Source: Metellina segmentata
Lineage: Eukaryota; Arthropoda; Arachnida; Araneae; Tetragnathidae
DNA: 64,000 nt
Direction of reading: 5' to 3'
NCBI GenBank assembly: GCA_947359465.1
Contig: OX375877.1
Span: 25,679,235-25,743,234 of the forward strand
The notes beneath the pieces were generated by a model. That model made no database searches. It had not been told where the DNA came from and worked only from the letters and a program-made list of their open reading frames with translations. Made by a program: the position numbers and the translations under genes. Of the stretch, positions 34,350 to 46,245 are shown one piece after another; within the stretch, counting starts at the first letter, position 1; the number at the start of each line of letters is the position of its first letter.

Positions 34350-36680
34350 TTAAGGGAAGGATAGAGTTTACCCGTTCACGAGCAACTTCGAAAACGTGTG
34401 TCAGATTTTGGATGCAGTCAATCTAGTCCTTAGACGTTATGACTAGATCGTCCATGTAGGGTAAAACAAATCCTTTGTCAATCAAGTCTCGAAAAACACA
34501 ATGAATGAATCGTTGAATGACAGATAGGGATTTGCACAATCCAAAAGGCATACGTAGAAATTGGTATTGCCCACTGTCTGTTACAAAATATGTGTAGTAT
34601 CTACTCATTTCGTCTACTGGCACATGAAAAAAGCCGTTTTTTAAATTAATGGTACTGAAATGATCTTTTTCTATAATCCGGTTTAAGGGTATGTAGTCAA
34701 TACAAACTCTATGATCACAATTTTTCTTTTTCATCACAACCACAGAACAGGTATACTGTAAAAAGCAGGGTTCTATGATTTTGTTTGTGAACCATTTGTT
34801 AACTTGTTTCTCGACTATAGCACGTTCGGAGAATGGTAAACGACGGGGAGGACGGAAAAGAGGTTTCTAGTCTTTAAGGGTAATAGACATCTCAATATTG
34901 GTAGTTTTCGTGTTGTTGGGTGTATACTGAAGGATTAAATTCTCAACTTGTGGCTTAATGTCGAGGGTAACAACGGATCCAATATCATATTCTGGTGAGT
35001 CATCAGTAATGGCTAGCACAAATGGTTCGTCAGGTTAATAAAAGATGAATTTAGTGAAATGTATACCCGTAGAAGTTATGGTTAGTTGTGTTTGGTTAAT
35101 TAAGTCGCATCCAATAATTAAAGCAAAAAACGTAGAGTTATGGGGAACCACACAACAGCAGTTTTGAAGACATGATGATCTATTTCAACAGTACTGCGAA
35201 ATGATCCAACGGCAGGAATTCAGGAAAATCCAAATCCAGTGAGCAAGCCATAGACAGCAACACGTTGTGGGCTATTAATCTTTCGCCAATCATCCTCTCT
35301 GAGAAAAGTTACTTGCGAGCCTGTGTCTACAAGTCCTATTGACTGTGTCCCTAAAATTGTCACGGATTTACACATCGTTTGACAGAACTAAACCTGAGCG
35401 ACATTGTTTACATCATTACCTGTGGGCTTAGTTCTCGAATTGTTTGGGCAATCGTGATTTTTGTGACTATATTTGTTGCAAACAAAGTTAGGTTGTGGTT
35501 TTTTTAAATATGGTTTTTACCACCACATAAGTAGCACCTTAGATTATTCTGATTTATTTGCTTTGGTTGAGTAATTCGTTCGCGATAATTTTGTGAAGAG
35601 TTCACACGATAATTTTACTGTCATCTTGACGTTACAGTATTTTTATAAAAATTCTTTGAAATCATGGAAGATAAACGTCCGTAAGAGCAAAATTGTTTGA
35701 AAATTGTAATTGTCTCCCTTTAGTCAGCAATTGTCCTACATCCATACAGTACTGTTTTATCGCCTCGCTGTTCAGGAATACCATTAATGACAGAATCACA
35801 GATTCCTCGATGTTACACTTAGAAGCGATTTCACGTATCGTAATTAAATATTCAAGCAATGTTTCGCCGTTCTGTGAGTGTCGCGCACATAAGAACTTAT
35901 GAACATCAGCACTGTTCAACCGCTCACACAATTCGGATAATAATTGGTCTTTCAGAGCATTCCACGTATGGATTCCAATTAAAGAAAGCAATCGTTTAGC
36001 TGCAGGTTCTCGTTCAGCTCTTTTAGCTAAAGTCAAAGTTTGCAGATCGTTTAATTCATATGAAGTTGCTAGATCGGACACGTTTGATATAAAAGCTTGG
36101 ACACTGTAAATGCATTAGCCAGAAAATGGTTTTAAGATAGTCTAAAATTTCACGCATAAAGTACATCGCGTTATTCATTTCTGGTAATAAACGCTGACCG
36201 TTACTTCAGCGCACTTGGAATGGATTATTGTTTATAGTTCTTGTTTTGTCTTCGTTCGTTTCGAGGGAGGGGGAAAGAAACAGATGGGTTGCCGCCGAAA
36301 TCAGCGATTTGTTTTTATCTTCCTCCACAGCCGAGGAAATGTTGAATTTCTGCTGACTCAAATGCGGGAACCCTTGTTGTAAACATTAGTCTATGTTTTT
36401 TAACAGCTGTGCACTATCCTGGGTGAGGTCGATATCAATTCGTAAGATACCATCACATATTAATATTAAATCAGAAGTGGGGAATGCAAGAATCTGTTTT
36501 TCCCGCTCAGAAGAACGAGCGAAAGAAGAACTGAAACCACTGAACGATCTTAAATTTGGCCTATTGTTTCGTTGCTGGTCGTTTCCAAAAACAATGAACG
36601 GTAAATTCTTAATCGTTTTGGATGAAGCAGATTTTAATATACGTAGCATCTGAGGGATTTCACTTTGAGTCAACATCTTG
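34350..36680 (-). pseudogene. Decayed Ty3/Gypsy LTR retrotransposon (gag, protease, reverse transcriptase)
   Basis: Read on the - strand, in the expected order: a Gag-like frame (36676-36386 and 36081-35662, with LSELCERLNSADVHKFLCAR and the TLLEYLITIREIASKC segment); two degenerate zinc knuckles (CYLCGGKNH near 35530 and CNKYSHKNHDC near 35460); an aspartic protease active site VDTGSQVTFL near 35310-35330; and reverse transcriptase (34743-34423) with VCIDYIPLNRII, QYQFLRMPFGLCKS and the catalytic YMDDL near 34443-34458. Stops and frameshifts break all parts, and the RNase H and integrase are gone. LTRs were not identified. It is antisense to NOS. Confidence 0.88.
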
Positions 36681-37844
36681 AGAAATTAACAGTTCACAAT
36701 AGTAAATAGTTGAAACAGCTTCAACGAAGTATTGTTGACTTATTTTCATCAAAAGAAGGAAAAAGTTCCTTTTAAAAGTACTCACGACCATATGAGTTGG
36801 TACATATCCATGTAATCCAGTGCAGACACGGAAATAGTTGAAAAGTCAGTTTGTTTCGTTTCAGCGAAACTCACACAGTTCACTTCAAACACAAAATCGG
36901 TACACAACATTTCGTTGCTCAGCTAGGGGTTTAATTGAAGGTAACTATCTTGACTATCAGAGGGGAAACCAAATGGTTAAAAAGAACCATGAGGCTGAGC
37001 CCCCATAACTTTAAAAATAATCAAGAAGAACACCATAGTGATTAAGTATTAACGTTTATTACATATAATGGACAGTTACACGATTGGGACAAATACTAAA
37101 AGTTAAATAAAACATTTAATAACATCTGAATGAATAACATCTTAACTGGAAACAGCTTAATACATCTTATCAGCGTGACATCTTAGTAGCTATCTGAGGA
37201 ACTACCTATATACAGGGCGCTTTAGGAGGAAAGTCCTATTGGGCGAGAGGGGTTTGGCTTGAACCAGTCCCTACAATACGGACGTAGTAACAAAATCATC
37301 CTATAAACAATACAAATAAATACTATACAGCATGCTACTACAGCTGCTACTGAAAGAATCATCCATAGCATATTAAAAATAATCTATACTCGGATTATGA
37401 CACAATATATATTTATTGTGATAATTTTGTAATAAATATGCACGTAAGTGTTCATCACCTTTTAAAACTCTCCTAAAAAAAGTCCTTAAAAGTCTTCTGT
37501 TTCGAAGCACTTTCATATTCGAAGACTGCCTTAATTTTCATGTTTCACCTCAATGTATTTTAAACTATATTTTGCTATTTCATGTTAAAGATACACTTTT
37601 ATTCATCCATCTGAAGTTTTTATTTTGGTTTCATGTTGATTATTTAAAATTTGCTCTTTTTGTTAACCTGACGTTTTAAAATATGTGTTTTCGTTGACTT
37701 TAGTAGCGTCTTACTTCAACTTAATCATTTATGGATTTGGGGCCATAAAATCCAAACCAACCAAAGATTTTCCCATCAAACCAAATCTGTCTACGATAAA
37801 GTGCGCACATTCACGCTCAGTGCTTTATTTAAAGCTTAAAAAAA

Positions 37845-37945
37845 CTCGATAAAAAATTCGGCTCGGTTAACATGGATTCAGTTTGTCTGATCTCGGACAT
37901 TCAGTTAATCGGATCTCGTATAATTAAGTTTCTATTGTACTTCAA
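37845..37945 (-). mobile_element. Tigger/pogo-like terminal fragment
   Basis: On the - strand it begins ACAATAGAAACTTAATTATA and continues CGAGATCCGATTAACTGAAT, the style of end seen in Tigger elements. No partner end or coding was found. Confidence 0.5.
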
Positions 37946-38941
37946 AGCTTCAACTTACAGATTAACTTCCCATACATTTAGGATTTGAAAACAGCTTTGA
38001 ATCATAACTGTTTGGAAAAACAAAATCTAAGATTTTGATATCAATAATTAGCAATGAAATATTTTATTTATTTTTCCTACAATATTTAAAAAATGAATAA
38101 TTTAATCTACCAACTGACCACGTGTACTGTTTCAGTTGAGTTGTGCTGAGAATATTCATCCTATTCATAAACTTTAAAGATATAAGAAAAGTTATGAGTT
38201 ACACTATTTTATGGTGTATCTTCGGATGGAATTCTGTGATCTTGAGATTAATGGAATATAAAATCTCTCTTAAAATCGCGAACACAATCATGCTTGCTTT
38301 CTGCTTAGTGCAATGTTATGTGGTGTTCATTCCATAACAACTTTGTATGGTAAGATAACTAGTCAAATGTGGCATTAAAAAGCGTTTGAACAAATATATT
38401 CCAAAAAATCTGAGGTTCCGTTACTTCTATGAATAGGCACTTCATATCGGAATCGATTTAAGAATACCTACTACTGCTATCACCGGATACGAATGTCCCA
38501 TAAATCATTTTGTGAAACGGAGTTTCTCATAGTAGATGGAAAGATATTAAAAGCTGTACTCGAACTGAGAAATATCCAATATCATGCAAGTAGTTCCATG
38601 TTTTAGCTTGGAGGCGATAAGTTGCCAGGTTGCTAAGCGGAGTTTAAGTTCTCTTGCCATTCAAATGTAGGGAAAGCATTGGAGAGAAAGTGGATATTGA
38701 CCGTTATGTTCTAATTCTAGATGTAGTAAACAACTTATTTTCGGAAATTTAGAGCACGTTTTGTACCGAGGTTGCATATTTAGCTGACGAAATATCATTA
38801 TTATAGTAATAAAAAATATCAAATATGGTGGAAGATTGTAACATTTTTACAACTTTGTGACAGTGTGCATCAGGCTATGCTTACAATGAGACATTTCTAC
38901 CACAAATGTTTCGTGCAGTAAAATTATAAATGTTCTATATA

Positions 38942-39498
38942 CACTACCCTACAATAATGGACCGGACAGCAAGATGTGATGGTATAAGGGAAAGAATACA
39001 TGCTTTAATAGGGGGATGGTCCCCCACGTGCTGCAATGACACTAGCAACACTTCTGGGCATACTTTCAACGAGGTTTTGATACATAGCTATGGGTATTTG
39101 TGTCCATTCCTGCTGCAAGAATGTCACCAGCAAAGCTGTAGATTTCGGATGTGGTTCCGCATTCCCTTTAACTCGTAACACAAATGTTCTATGGGGTTTA
39201 GTTCGGGACTTGGAGAGGTCAGGGAAGACGTTTTCATCCAAATCTTGATACCACTGATTGACAGAGGCTGCAACTTGACATGAAGCGTTGTCGTCCTGGA
39301 AGTAACATTCGTCCATTCCATAAAATTAATATAGGGTAGGAAGAACCTGATTGTCCAAAATGTTCATGTAGTCATCGGCGTTCAATTAACCAGGAACAAC
39401 ATGCAAAGGTCCCAGGCCATACCACGAAAAACACCCCAAACAAGTAGTCGGATTTTATGCAAATCCGCTGGCGTCCGGTCTATTATAGTAGGGTTGTG
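38942..39498 (-). pseudogene. Internally deleted Tc1-like element (CACTACCC family)
   Basis: The ends CACTACCCTACAATAATGGA and TCTATTATAGTAGGGTTGTG are inverted repeats bordered by TA (38940-38941 and 39499-39500). On the - strand a broken transposase C-terminus is readable: MDECYFQDDNASCQ with the second catalytic Asp, then, in another frame, SPSPELNPIEHLCYELKG corresponding to the third-acid segment, and a tail with VESMPRSVASVIAARGG. At 557 bp it lacks the N-terminal DNA-binding domain. Confidence 0.88.
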
Positions 39499-40094
39499 TA
39501 TGTTTAGAAGCATGTTGATCTATGCTTGGAAGCATGAAATTTTACAAGTTCAGTATCATGTAAATGTGTATTGTGCTGAATATATAATAAAATGCTGAAT
39601 ATACGACAACAATTCTTATAACCTACATCAATACAAATATATTTAGACTACTGCACAAAATTCTTGAATAAACCTTTCTGTAAAGTTCAAGAAATTATGT
39701 ATTCTTACTTCTTAGTTTAAAAACAAATTTTCGACTTTCTAACTTATTTTGATTTTTTATTTGAATTAATTTTGTTTTTAATCAAAATGTACTGTCGCAT
39801 TTTAATTTAAATGCGATTTATAAGCATTTTATTATGTACATTTACACATTGCGTATGACAAGTTAATTGACATTTTAACATTTTAATTTTAAGTGCAATA
39901 TGATTTTTTAAATTTAAATTTAAAAATTCTTTAAATATTCAATTGAAGATCTTACGCATGTGAAGAAAGAAAGAATTTCTATTCAAATGAAAATAGTAAC
40001 ATAACGACAGTTTACCAAAACTTGAGCAAAATCCCTCACATACATGGATTCTGAATCTTTACCCTTGTTTGTATTTTACATTTTTGTTACTTAG

Positions 40095-40196
40095 GAAGTT
40101 GCAACTCGTCTTGGTGTGGATATGCGAGCGCCATCTACATTGTGGAAGGATAGAGCAGCCGTAGAGGTGAATTATGCCGTCATCTATAGTTTTCAA
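40095..40196 (+). CDS. Nos: NOS exon 7: oxygenase domain
   Basis: Residues 286-319, exactly 34 codons in phase 0 on both sides. It reads EVATRLGVDMRAPSTLWKD, then VEVNYAVIYSFQ, the conserved helix after the active-site segment. The acceptor is TTACTTAG and the donor CAA/GTAAGT. It is short but clear by homology. Confidence 0.94.
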
Positions 40197-40276
40197 GTAA
40201 GTACATTTTTTAAGTACTTTTGTAAAGAATATACACAATTCTTTGTCTAGAAAACAAGCATTTCATTCATTTACCC

Positions 40277-40366
40277 TTCAAGAGCTTTCGACGAGATATC
40301 TCGTCCATCAAGTTCTTATCAGTTTTGCTAATGACAAGATACTTCGTCGAGGGTTAAAGGCAAAGT
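40277..40366. mobile_element. Small piggyBac-like MITE
   Basis: About 90 bp from TTTACCCTTCAAGAGC to CGAGGGTTAAAG. Read inverted it starts TTAACCCTCGACGAAG. Interior palindrome ACGAGATATCTCGT at 40292. Related pieces occur near 9968, 11152 and 63898. TTAA and CCCT ends suggest the piggyBac group. Confidence 0.55.
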
Positions 40367-40416
40367 TTATAAAGCAATGATCTTGAAACCGAAGAAACAA
40401 ATTTTATTTTATGTTT

Positions 40417-40860
40417 ACTCAGCTATATTTTATGTATACTTAGAAATTGCAGATTTATATATGTAAATAAATTTACTCTTCTTTCCTTTGAAATAAACTA
40501 TAACAATCGCGAGTTTAATTTTTTTTACTCAGCTATATTTTATGTATACTTAGAAATTGCAGATTTATATATGTAAATAAATTTACTCTTCTTTCCTTTG
40601 AAATAAACTATAACAATCGCGAGTTTAATTTTTTTTCAATAGGGACTTGAACATAAAAATCCAAAATTATTTCAGATCCTTTCAAAAATTTTATTTTATG
40701 TTCACTTAGCTATATTTTATGTATACTTAGAAATTGCATATTTATATGTGTAAATAAGTTTACTCTTCTTTCCTTTGAAATTAACTATAACAGTCGCCAG
40801 TTCAATTTTTTTTAAATAGGGATTTGAACATAAAAATCCAAAATTATTTCAGATTCAATA
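40417..40860. repeat. Three direct repeats of an intronic segment
   Basis: ACTCAGCTATATTTTATGTA at 40417 and 40527 (identical over about 110 bp) and ACTTAGCTATATTTTATGTA at 40704. Copies two and three also share the downstream phrase GAACATAAAAATCCAAAATT. Confidence 0.9.
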
Positions 40861-41918
40861 CAACTTTTTTCTCTAAATGATTTATTTCAAGTATCATTTC
40901 GTTTACTTTATGGCATTTCTTCTGAGCTAAAAAGAAGTGTTACAGAGCTTAATTAAGTTTTTAACCCTAGATGTTTGCATAAATTGCTTGTTGTTTTCTC
41001 AAACGAGGAAAATAATAGAAATATATTTTTCTTTCGTCGAAATCGCAGCTATTCTATTTTATAAATCCGTGTTAAAAAATGTATATATTACATTTTATTT
41101 CGCGTATAATTGAAATGTTATAGTCTTCATTTAATACTCTGGAAATTAATGCGCCTTTTTCGTAAAATTGCTGCCATAAAACTTTGCTTATGAATATTGG
41201 TTTCCTGGATCCTTTAAGCGATTTATAAAAGGAAAAGTGTGTCTTCAGATAATATGTGTCTCTTTTAATGGACATATTATGGAATTTAGAATGTTTCATT
41301 TGAAATGAAATTTAACAACTTAAAATGTCGGTGATTTCAGAAAGTAAATTAAAGAAGCAAGCAATTAAATCTCAAAATGTTAATTGCAAGGATTTTTACA
41401 GTTAAGTATTAATGTTTTTGTCTTTGAGCTCATTGTAGAGAATGGAATTTCATAAATTAACTTATTTTATCATTTGCCTTTGTGCAGTAAAAATATGACC
41501 ATAGAGCAACAAAACAAACCATTTTACTTATCCAATTTTCAATTCCAACAAGAAAAGTTTAATCTGTAAGCGATTTATGAATGCAGATTACTTTTTAGAA
41601 ATCCTATTTAGGTGTATCGTATTTTTGACACATATTTGAGACTCATATCTTGTTTCTGTATAAATGCTGATAAGATAAACGATAAAATGGCGCTATAAAA
41701 ATGAGATATGACCGTTTAAAATAAACGAAATGCGACATTTAGAATTCAAATAAACTCGAATGCGGGAGCTATACTTTATGTATTATGGTTTAGGAAATAA
41801 AAAATGTATAATAAGAAACTATATCAAGAAACACTGAACTGTTACCCCCTGTACCATGTAAACACCTTGAAAATTCCCAGAAAACAAATTGAAACAGTTA
41901 TATCGTAAAGGATATATA

Positions 41919-42854
41919 TGGGAAAGTTGGACAAAACCGGGTAGGCGGATAAAAATCCGGGACCCGGCAGTTTTAGCTAGATTATTACTGTTATCTGTGG
42001 GATAATGCATGAAACTAGTTGTAGACAGACGACATGCTATTTGGAGTTGAATGAAAGGCAGTGTAGATTATATGTTTGTCGATTCCAATGTTTTAAAAAA
42101 TTCGAGTAGAAAAGGATCGAATTTTACTCATCGATTTTACTCTGTAGTCTCTAATTGCTTGAAGATTTATTTTAGGTTCGTACAACATCTGGTAACACCT
42201 CTTTCAGCTATTATTTTAAACTATTAAACCACGTTTTGCATCATGTTTCAAATATGCTAAGTCTTCTTTTCTGATTAATGGCGCTGCCGGTAAAACCGGG
42301 ACCTTGACAGTCGGACAGGACCGGGTAGGAATCGGAGTTTGGAGATCAAGAAAAAGCCAAAATACCAGTAAAGAAAAACTTAAATCAGAAGCTGTTTAAG
42401 GCCCCTAAGCAAACAATTGTCAAAACACGGTAGGTTCAGCATTAAAACAGACACCACAGACTTAATTTACTCTTCATTTCAAACACATTAAATTCAAAAT
42501 TATTTATTCTTCGTGATTTTTAAACCCACGTTATGTTCCTCAGTGTAGGAAGGTCATTGTACTAATGTATTGTTATAAATGAATATTTCAGCATTAAAAC
42601 AACAATGTTTTGTAATTATTCCTATATATACCCGGTTTTATCCGATCTGGTCGTATGAAACCGGGTACTTGCATACTTTCAAAATACAATTCATTTACCC
42701 TCCAAAATACGAGTTCTTTCACATTGAAAAATATCTATTTTTGGAACTAAAGAACTATTTTATCATTCAAATAGAACTTGAAGCAATTTTATTCACGTAG
42801 GTGCTTAGGAAAGAAAAAACACATTTTGGTATCCAATTTTGTCCAACTTTCCCC
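41919..42854. mobile_element. TA-flanked element with GGGAAAGTTGGACAAAA ends
   Basis: The left end TGGGAAAGTTGGACAAAA and right end TTTTGTCCAACTTTCCCC are inverted repeats with TA at 41917-41918 and 42855-42856. The 936-bp interior repeats ACCGGGTAGG, CCGGGACC and CCCGGTTTTA phrases in both orientations. No transposase; a Tc1/mariner-type MITE is likely from the TA target. Confidence 0.72.
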
Positions 42855-44292
42855 TATAAGAAGAGCACATACAATAGAAATAAAAAACATTTAGTTTCAA
42901 AACAATTTTTAGTGATTTAAAATATAAACGGAAATGGAATTAACACAAAGTAATTTGAGAGGAAAGGGAAGAAACTATTTGAAAAATCAAATCTATCATC
43001 GGCTTATAGCAAAAACTCATTAGTTGGCATTTTTTCGTAGACACTAAATGTTTATTTTCATCATGAGGAGAAATGTATTTAAATTAAAAGAAAACTTCTT
43101 TATCTATAAACTATAAACTTTTAAAAATGCATTTTTCTATTTAATTTAAACTAAATAAATTAGATTTTAAAATACCACTAAGTTTTGTAAAATGTGTGAA
43201 ACGATTTAAATTTGTGTTCAATTTATTCTTATTCTATTTAATTTTTGCACACTATAGTTATCTTCATGCTCAAAAAAATTTTGATGCTTATCACTTGAAT
43301 ACTTTAAACCAGGTGATGCAGGTTTTTTGTTGTAAATTGTGTCACAGAAAACGTTTCAATTTAAAAGAGAAACGGTGTAGATATCAATTATTGCTTATTA
43401 TTATCTTTATTATTTAATTATTTTCTTTTGTGGAGTAATCGTAAAAAAGGAATGTATATTGAAACTAGCTCCTGATATGCTTCATTGTTCATGAATATTT
43501 ACAACTCCGGAATAGTTTAATTCAACTATATCTCATAACTCAAAAATACAGCTTCCGAAATAATCTCACAAAAGCTCAGTAATACAGAAATCGATAACTC
43601 AATCAAACCAACTAAAAACTACATCTCAATTATTCGAAATGGAGCTAAAAGATTAAACATATTATGGTGTTGCCAGACATAGAAAATTACATATTTATTA
43701 ATAATTTAATTACATTACCGTTTGCACGTTTTCACTAACTTTCTGCATAAATATTCGCTTGCGCTTTGTACTATTTCATCATAAATATTAATGCTGGTAT
43801 TATAATTTCTTTTCATCTCTGACATGATTTAATATTTATTCATTGTGCTCAAATAATTTCAGTGATATCACTTAAATATTTTATTTAACTTTAAACAGGA
43901 TAGAAAGAGTGTATAATAAGTGATCCACATCGTCACAAATCTCGCTTTTTATTAGTAGCATGCAACTTAAGAGAGTTAAGGAGTATGCTATAGAAAAACG
44001 AAACAGCTCAATTATTCATTTAAATCTTAGCAATGAAAGAACACGTGCAATTAGGGGTGCCAACTTTTTCTGAGACAATTCCGGGACATATATATATATA
44101 TATAATTATAATACTAGCCTGATGGTCCTTTCATGTACATAGTAAAAATAATAAATCTAAACCTAACCTCTTGTTACATAGAAACTATTAAAAAATAAAA
44201 ATGGTAATGTTCGTATACAAAAGAGATTTTGTTCGTGTTTAAGAAAGTCGAATATGAAAATTTGTGTTTATCTCAAGTCCCAATTTTAAATA

Positions 44293-45000
44293 CAGGGTGC
44301 CAATAAAAGAATGTCCCAGTTTCAATGGTATATTATAACATTTTAATTTAGACTATTTACAACAAATCATAAATCAAATTGAAGGTAAACTCACCTAGTT
44401 TTTCTTACAAATGTTCAATATGTGCACCTTTAGTAAAACGGCACACATCCAACCTAAAGTCCAATTCTTACCGTAACAGGAGTGGCGTATCTGGATATGT
44501 TGAAAGAATGGCTCTTTCCTCAATTAGTAGAGGGTGAACCTGTAAACTTTATTTGGCAACAGGATGGAGCACATCCCCATTGAAATCTCTTTATACGAGA
44601 GTGGTTGAACGTCCCTGACCGTTGGATGGGTCGGAAGTGTCGAGACTACAGAGCTCTTTTTCGCTGACCTCCACGTTCACCTGACATAACGCCGTGCGAT
44701 TTGTTTTCCTTTGGGAATTTAGAAAAGATCCTATCTACGTTCCGCCGCTACCTATTAATTTGCCAGAGTTGAGACACAGAATTTAAAAGGCTATAGCTCC
44801 GGACTTGTTAACCAAAGTGTGGGAAGAATTTGACTTTAGGTTGGATGTGTGCCGTATAACTTAAGATGCACATATTGAACATTTGTAAGAAAAACTAGGT
44901 GAGTTTACTTTCAATTTGATATAGGATTTGCTGTAAATAATCTAAATTAAACTGTTATAATATACCATTGAAACTGGTACTTTCTTTCATGGACACCCTG
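44293..45000 (+). pseudogene. Mariner-like element with long TIRs and transposase C-terminal remnant
   Basis: The ends CAGGGTGCCAATAAAAG and CTTTCATGGACACCCTG are bordered by TA (44291-44292 and 45001-45002), and homology between the two ends extends inward for about 190 bp. The + strand centre reads VAYLDMLKEWLFPQLVEGEP, then FIWQQDGAHPH, a stop, then WLNVPDRWMGRKC and PPRSPDITPCDLFSFG. QQDGA-PPH and SPDLTP-D are DDE motifs of the IS630/Tc1/mariner superfamily. The N-terminal part is deleted and replaced by the TIRs. Inactive. Confidence 0.87.
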
Positions 45001-45311
45001 TATAAAATCCAAATACAGTACAATACAATTGAAAAGCAACTGATACCATTTCTTTACGATGGTCCCGCTCTGAACAGACTGACATTTATAGCATTGGCTT
45101 TGGATGGTAGTGGGGGAACGGACGTTCAATGGATGAACACAAAATCATGTGCAATAGAAATGACTATTTTGGAGTGTAGGTGATATTGGGGTCGATAGCT
45201 TTCTCGAAAATTCCGGGGCAATTTGACGTTCTACTGGGATTCTGGAGAGCAATTTAAATTCCTACGTGCAATTGCAACTCTCGAGTGTCATTAATGCGAG
45301 GTCCCTTGCAG

Positions 45312-45506
45312 AAAGCCAACGTGACAATCGTGGACCATCACACGGCCTCTGAATCTTTCATGAAGCACTGGGACAACGAGATGAGGTTACGGGGAGGTTG
45401 TCCGGCTGATTGGGTGTGGATAGTGCCTCCCTTGAGTGGAAGCCTCACCCCCGTCTTCCACCAGGAACTGCTCAACTACAGCCTCAAGCCCAGTTACGAG
45501 TATCAG
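45312..45506 (+). CDS. Nos: NOS exon 8: BH4 and dimer interface
   Basis: Residues 320-384, 65 codons in phase 0 on both sides. It contains [16 protein letters not shown], then [18 protein letters not shown], then [11 protein letters not shown]. The tryptophans in DWVW and the downstream Phe-His-Gln-Glu segment form the BH4 pocket and dimer contact in NOS. The acceptor is CCTTGCAG and the donor CAG/GTATGT. This exon ends the oxygenase domain. Confidence 0.96.
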
Positions 45507-45650
45507 GTATGTCTTGATGTTACAGAAACTTCTTTGTCTTCATTGATTTGTGATTCATTGACAGAGCTTCAGTTTTTTGATTGACCGTGGCAGTAGATTT
45601 CAAATTGGGAATATTTTTAGACACCTCTTCACTTTTTGATCTAACTTTTA

Positions 45651-46078
45651 GGCACGGTACACACATCCGGTTTTTCGAAGCGTTGTCTGAGATACATTAG
45701 ATCCAATGGTGTAGTGCACGCGTGACTCCAGTGCCACTGCGGTGACGCACGTCCAACTTGCGTGTAAATTGTACCGCAGTTCCCCACGGCGCCGCAGCTC
45801 GCCGCACATGCGCCTCCTGTCTGAAGCACCTTGTTTTCATAAATAAATGGAAGATAAATAATAATTAATAAAAGGTTGTATTTAGTAACGTCTATTTTGT
45901 TTCAAAATATACTTTTTTTGCATCAAGTAGGTGAAATAAACACGTTTTCTTCGATGGAATATTTATCACAAATGCCACGAAAGGAGTACTTGCGTCATTT
46001 TACGGTTTTGTGTGCATTGTTGGGCTTTGGTGCGTCAGCGGAGCCGCACGTTTAAAAATCGGATGTGTGCACCTGGTC
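45651..46078. mobile_element. PIF/Harbinger-like MITE
   Basis: The left end GGCACGGTACACACATCCGG and the inverted right end GACCAGGTGCACACATCCGA are similar terminal repeats, flanked by TTA on both sides (45648-45650 and 46079-46081), the 3-bp target typical of PIF/Harbinger. 428 bp, GC-rich against its surroundings (GCACGCGTGACTCCAGTGCC), non-coding. Confidence 0.72.
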
Positions 46079-46115
46079 TTAGATGCATTTTTTCCACTAC
46101 TCGTAACTATACATA

Positions 46116-46243
46116 CACTACCCTACAATAATGGACCGAACCAAAAAATTAGGACTACTATGTGCTAAATTTCATTATTGTAAGTGCCATAGATTCGTCA
46201 GAACACTGCATGCAGACACAGAGAAACAATTCCTTTTATAATA
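46116..46243. mobile_element. Lone Tc1 end followed by Helitron-like fragment
   Basis: 46116-46140 is a CACTACCCTACAATAATGGA end without a partner. 46150-46240 matches the 5' part of the family B Helitron-like element on the - strand (TTTCATTATTGTAAGTGCCA, GAGAAACAATTCCTTTTATA). Confidence 0.6.
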
Positions 46244-46245
46244 TA

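Larger units (their letters stand above)
33126..40094 (+). other. NOS intron 6
   Basis: 7.0 kb. It holds a SINE inserted in an older SINE (33713-34085), a Helitron-like end (34239-34242), an antisense Ty3/Gypsy remnant (about 34350-36680), a Tigger-like end (about 37845-37945) and a deleted Tc1 element (38942-39498). The stretches 36690-37840, 37950-38940 and 39500-40090 are AT-rich without recognisable content. Confidence 0.75.
40197..45311 (+). other. NOS intron 7
   Basis: 5.1 kb. It contains a small piggyBac-like MITE (about 40277-40366), three direct repeats (40417-40860), a 936-bp TA-flanked element (41919-42854) and a mariner-like element with long TIRs (44293-45000). A TA microsatellite lies near 44087-44104. 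Nothing recognised at 40870-41900 and 42860-44080. Confidence 0.75.
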
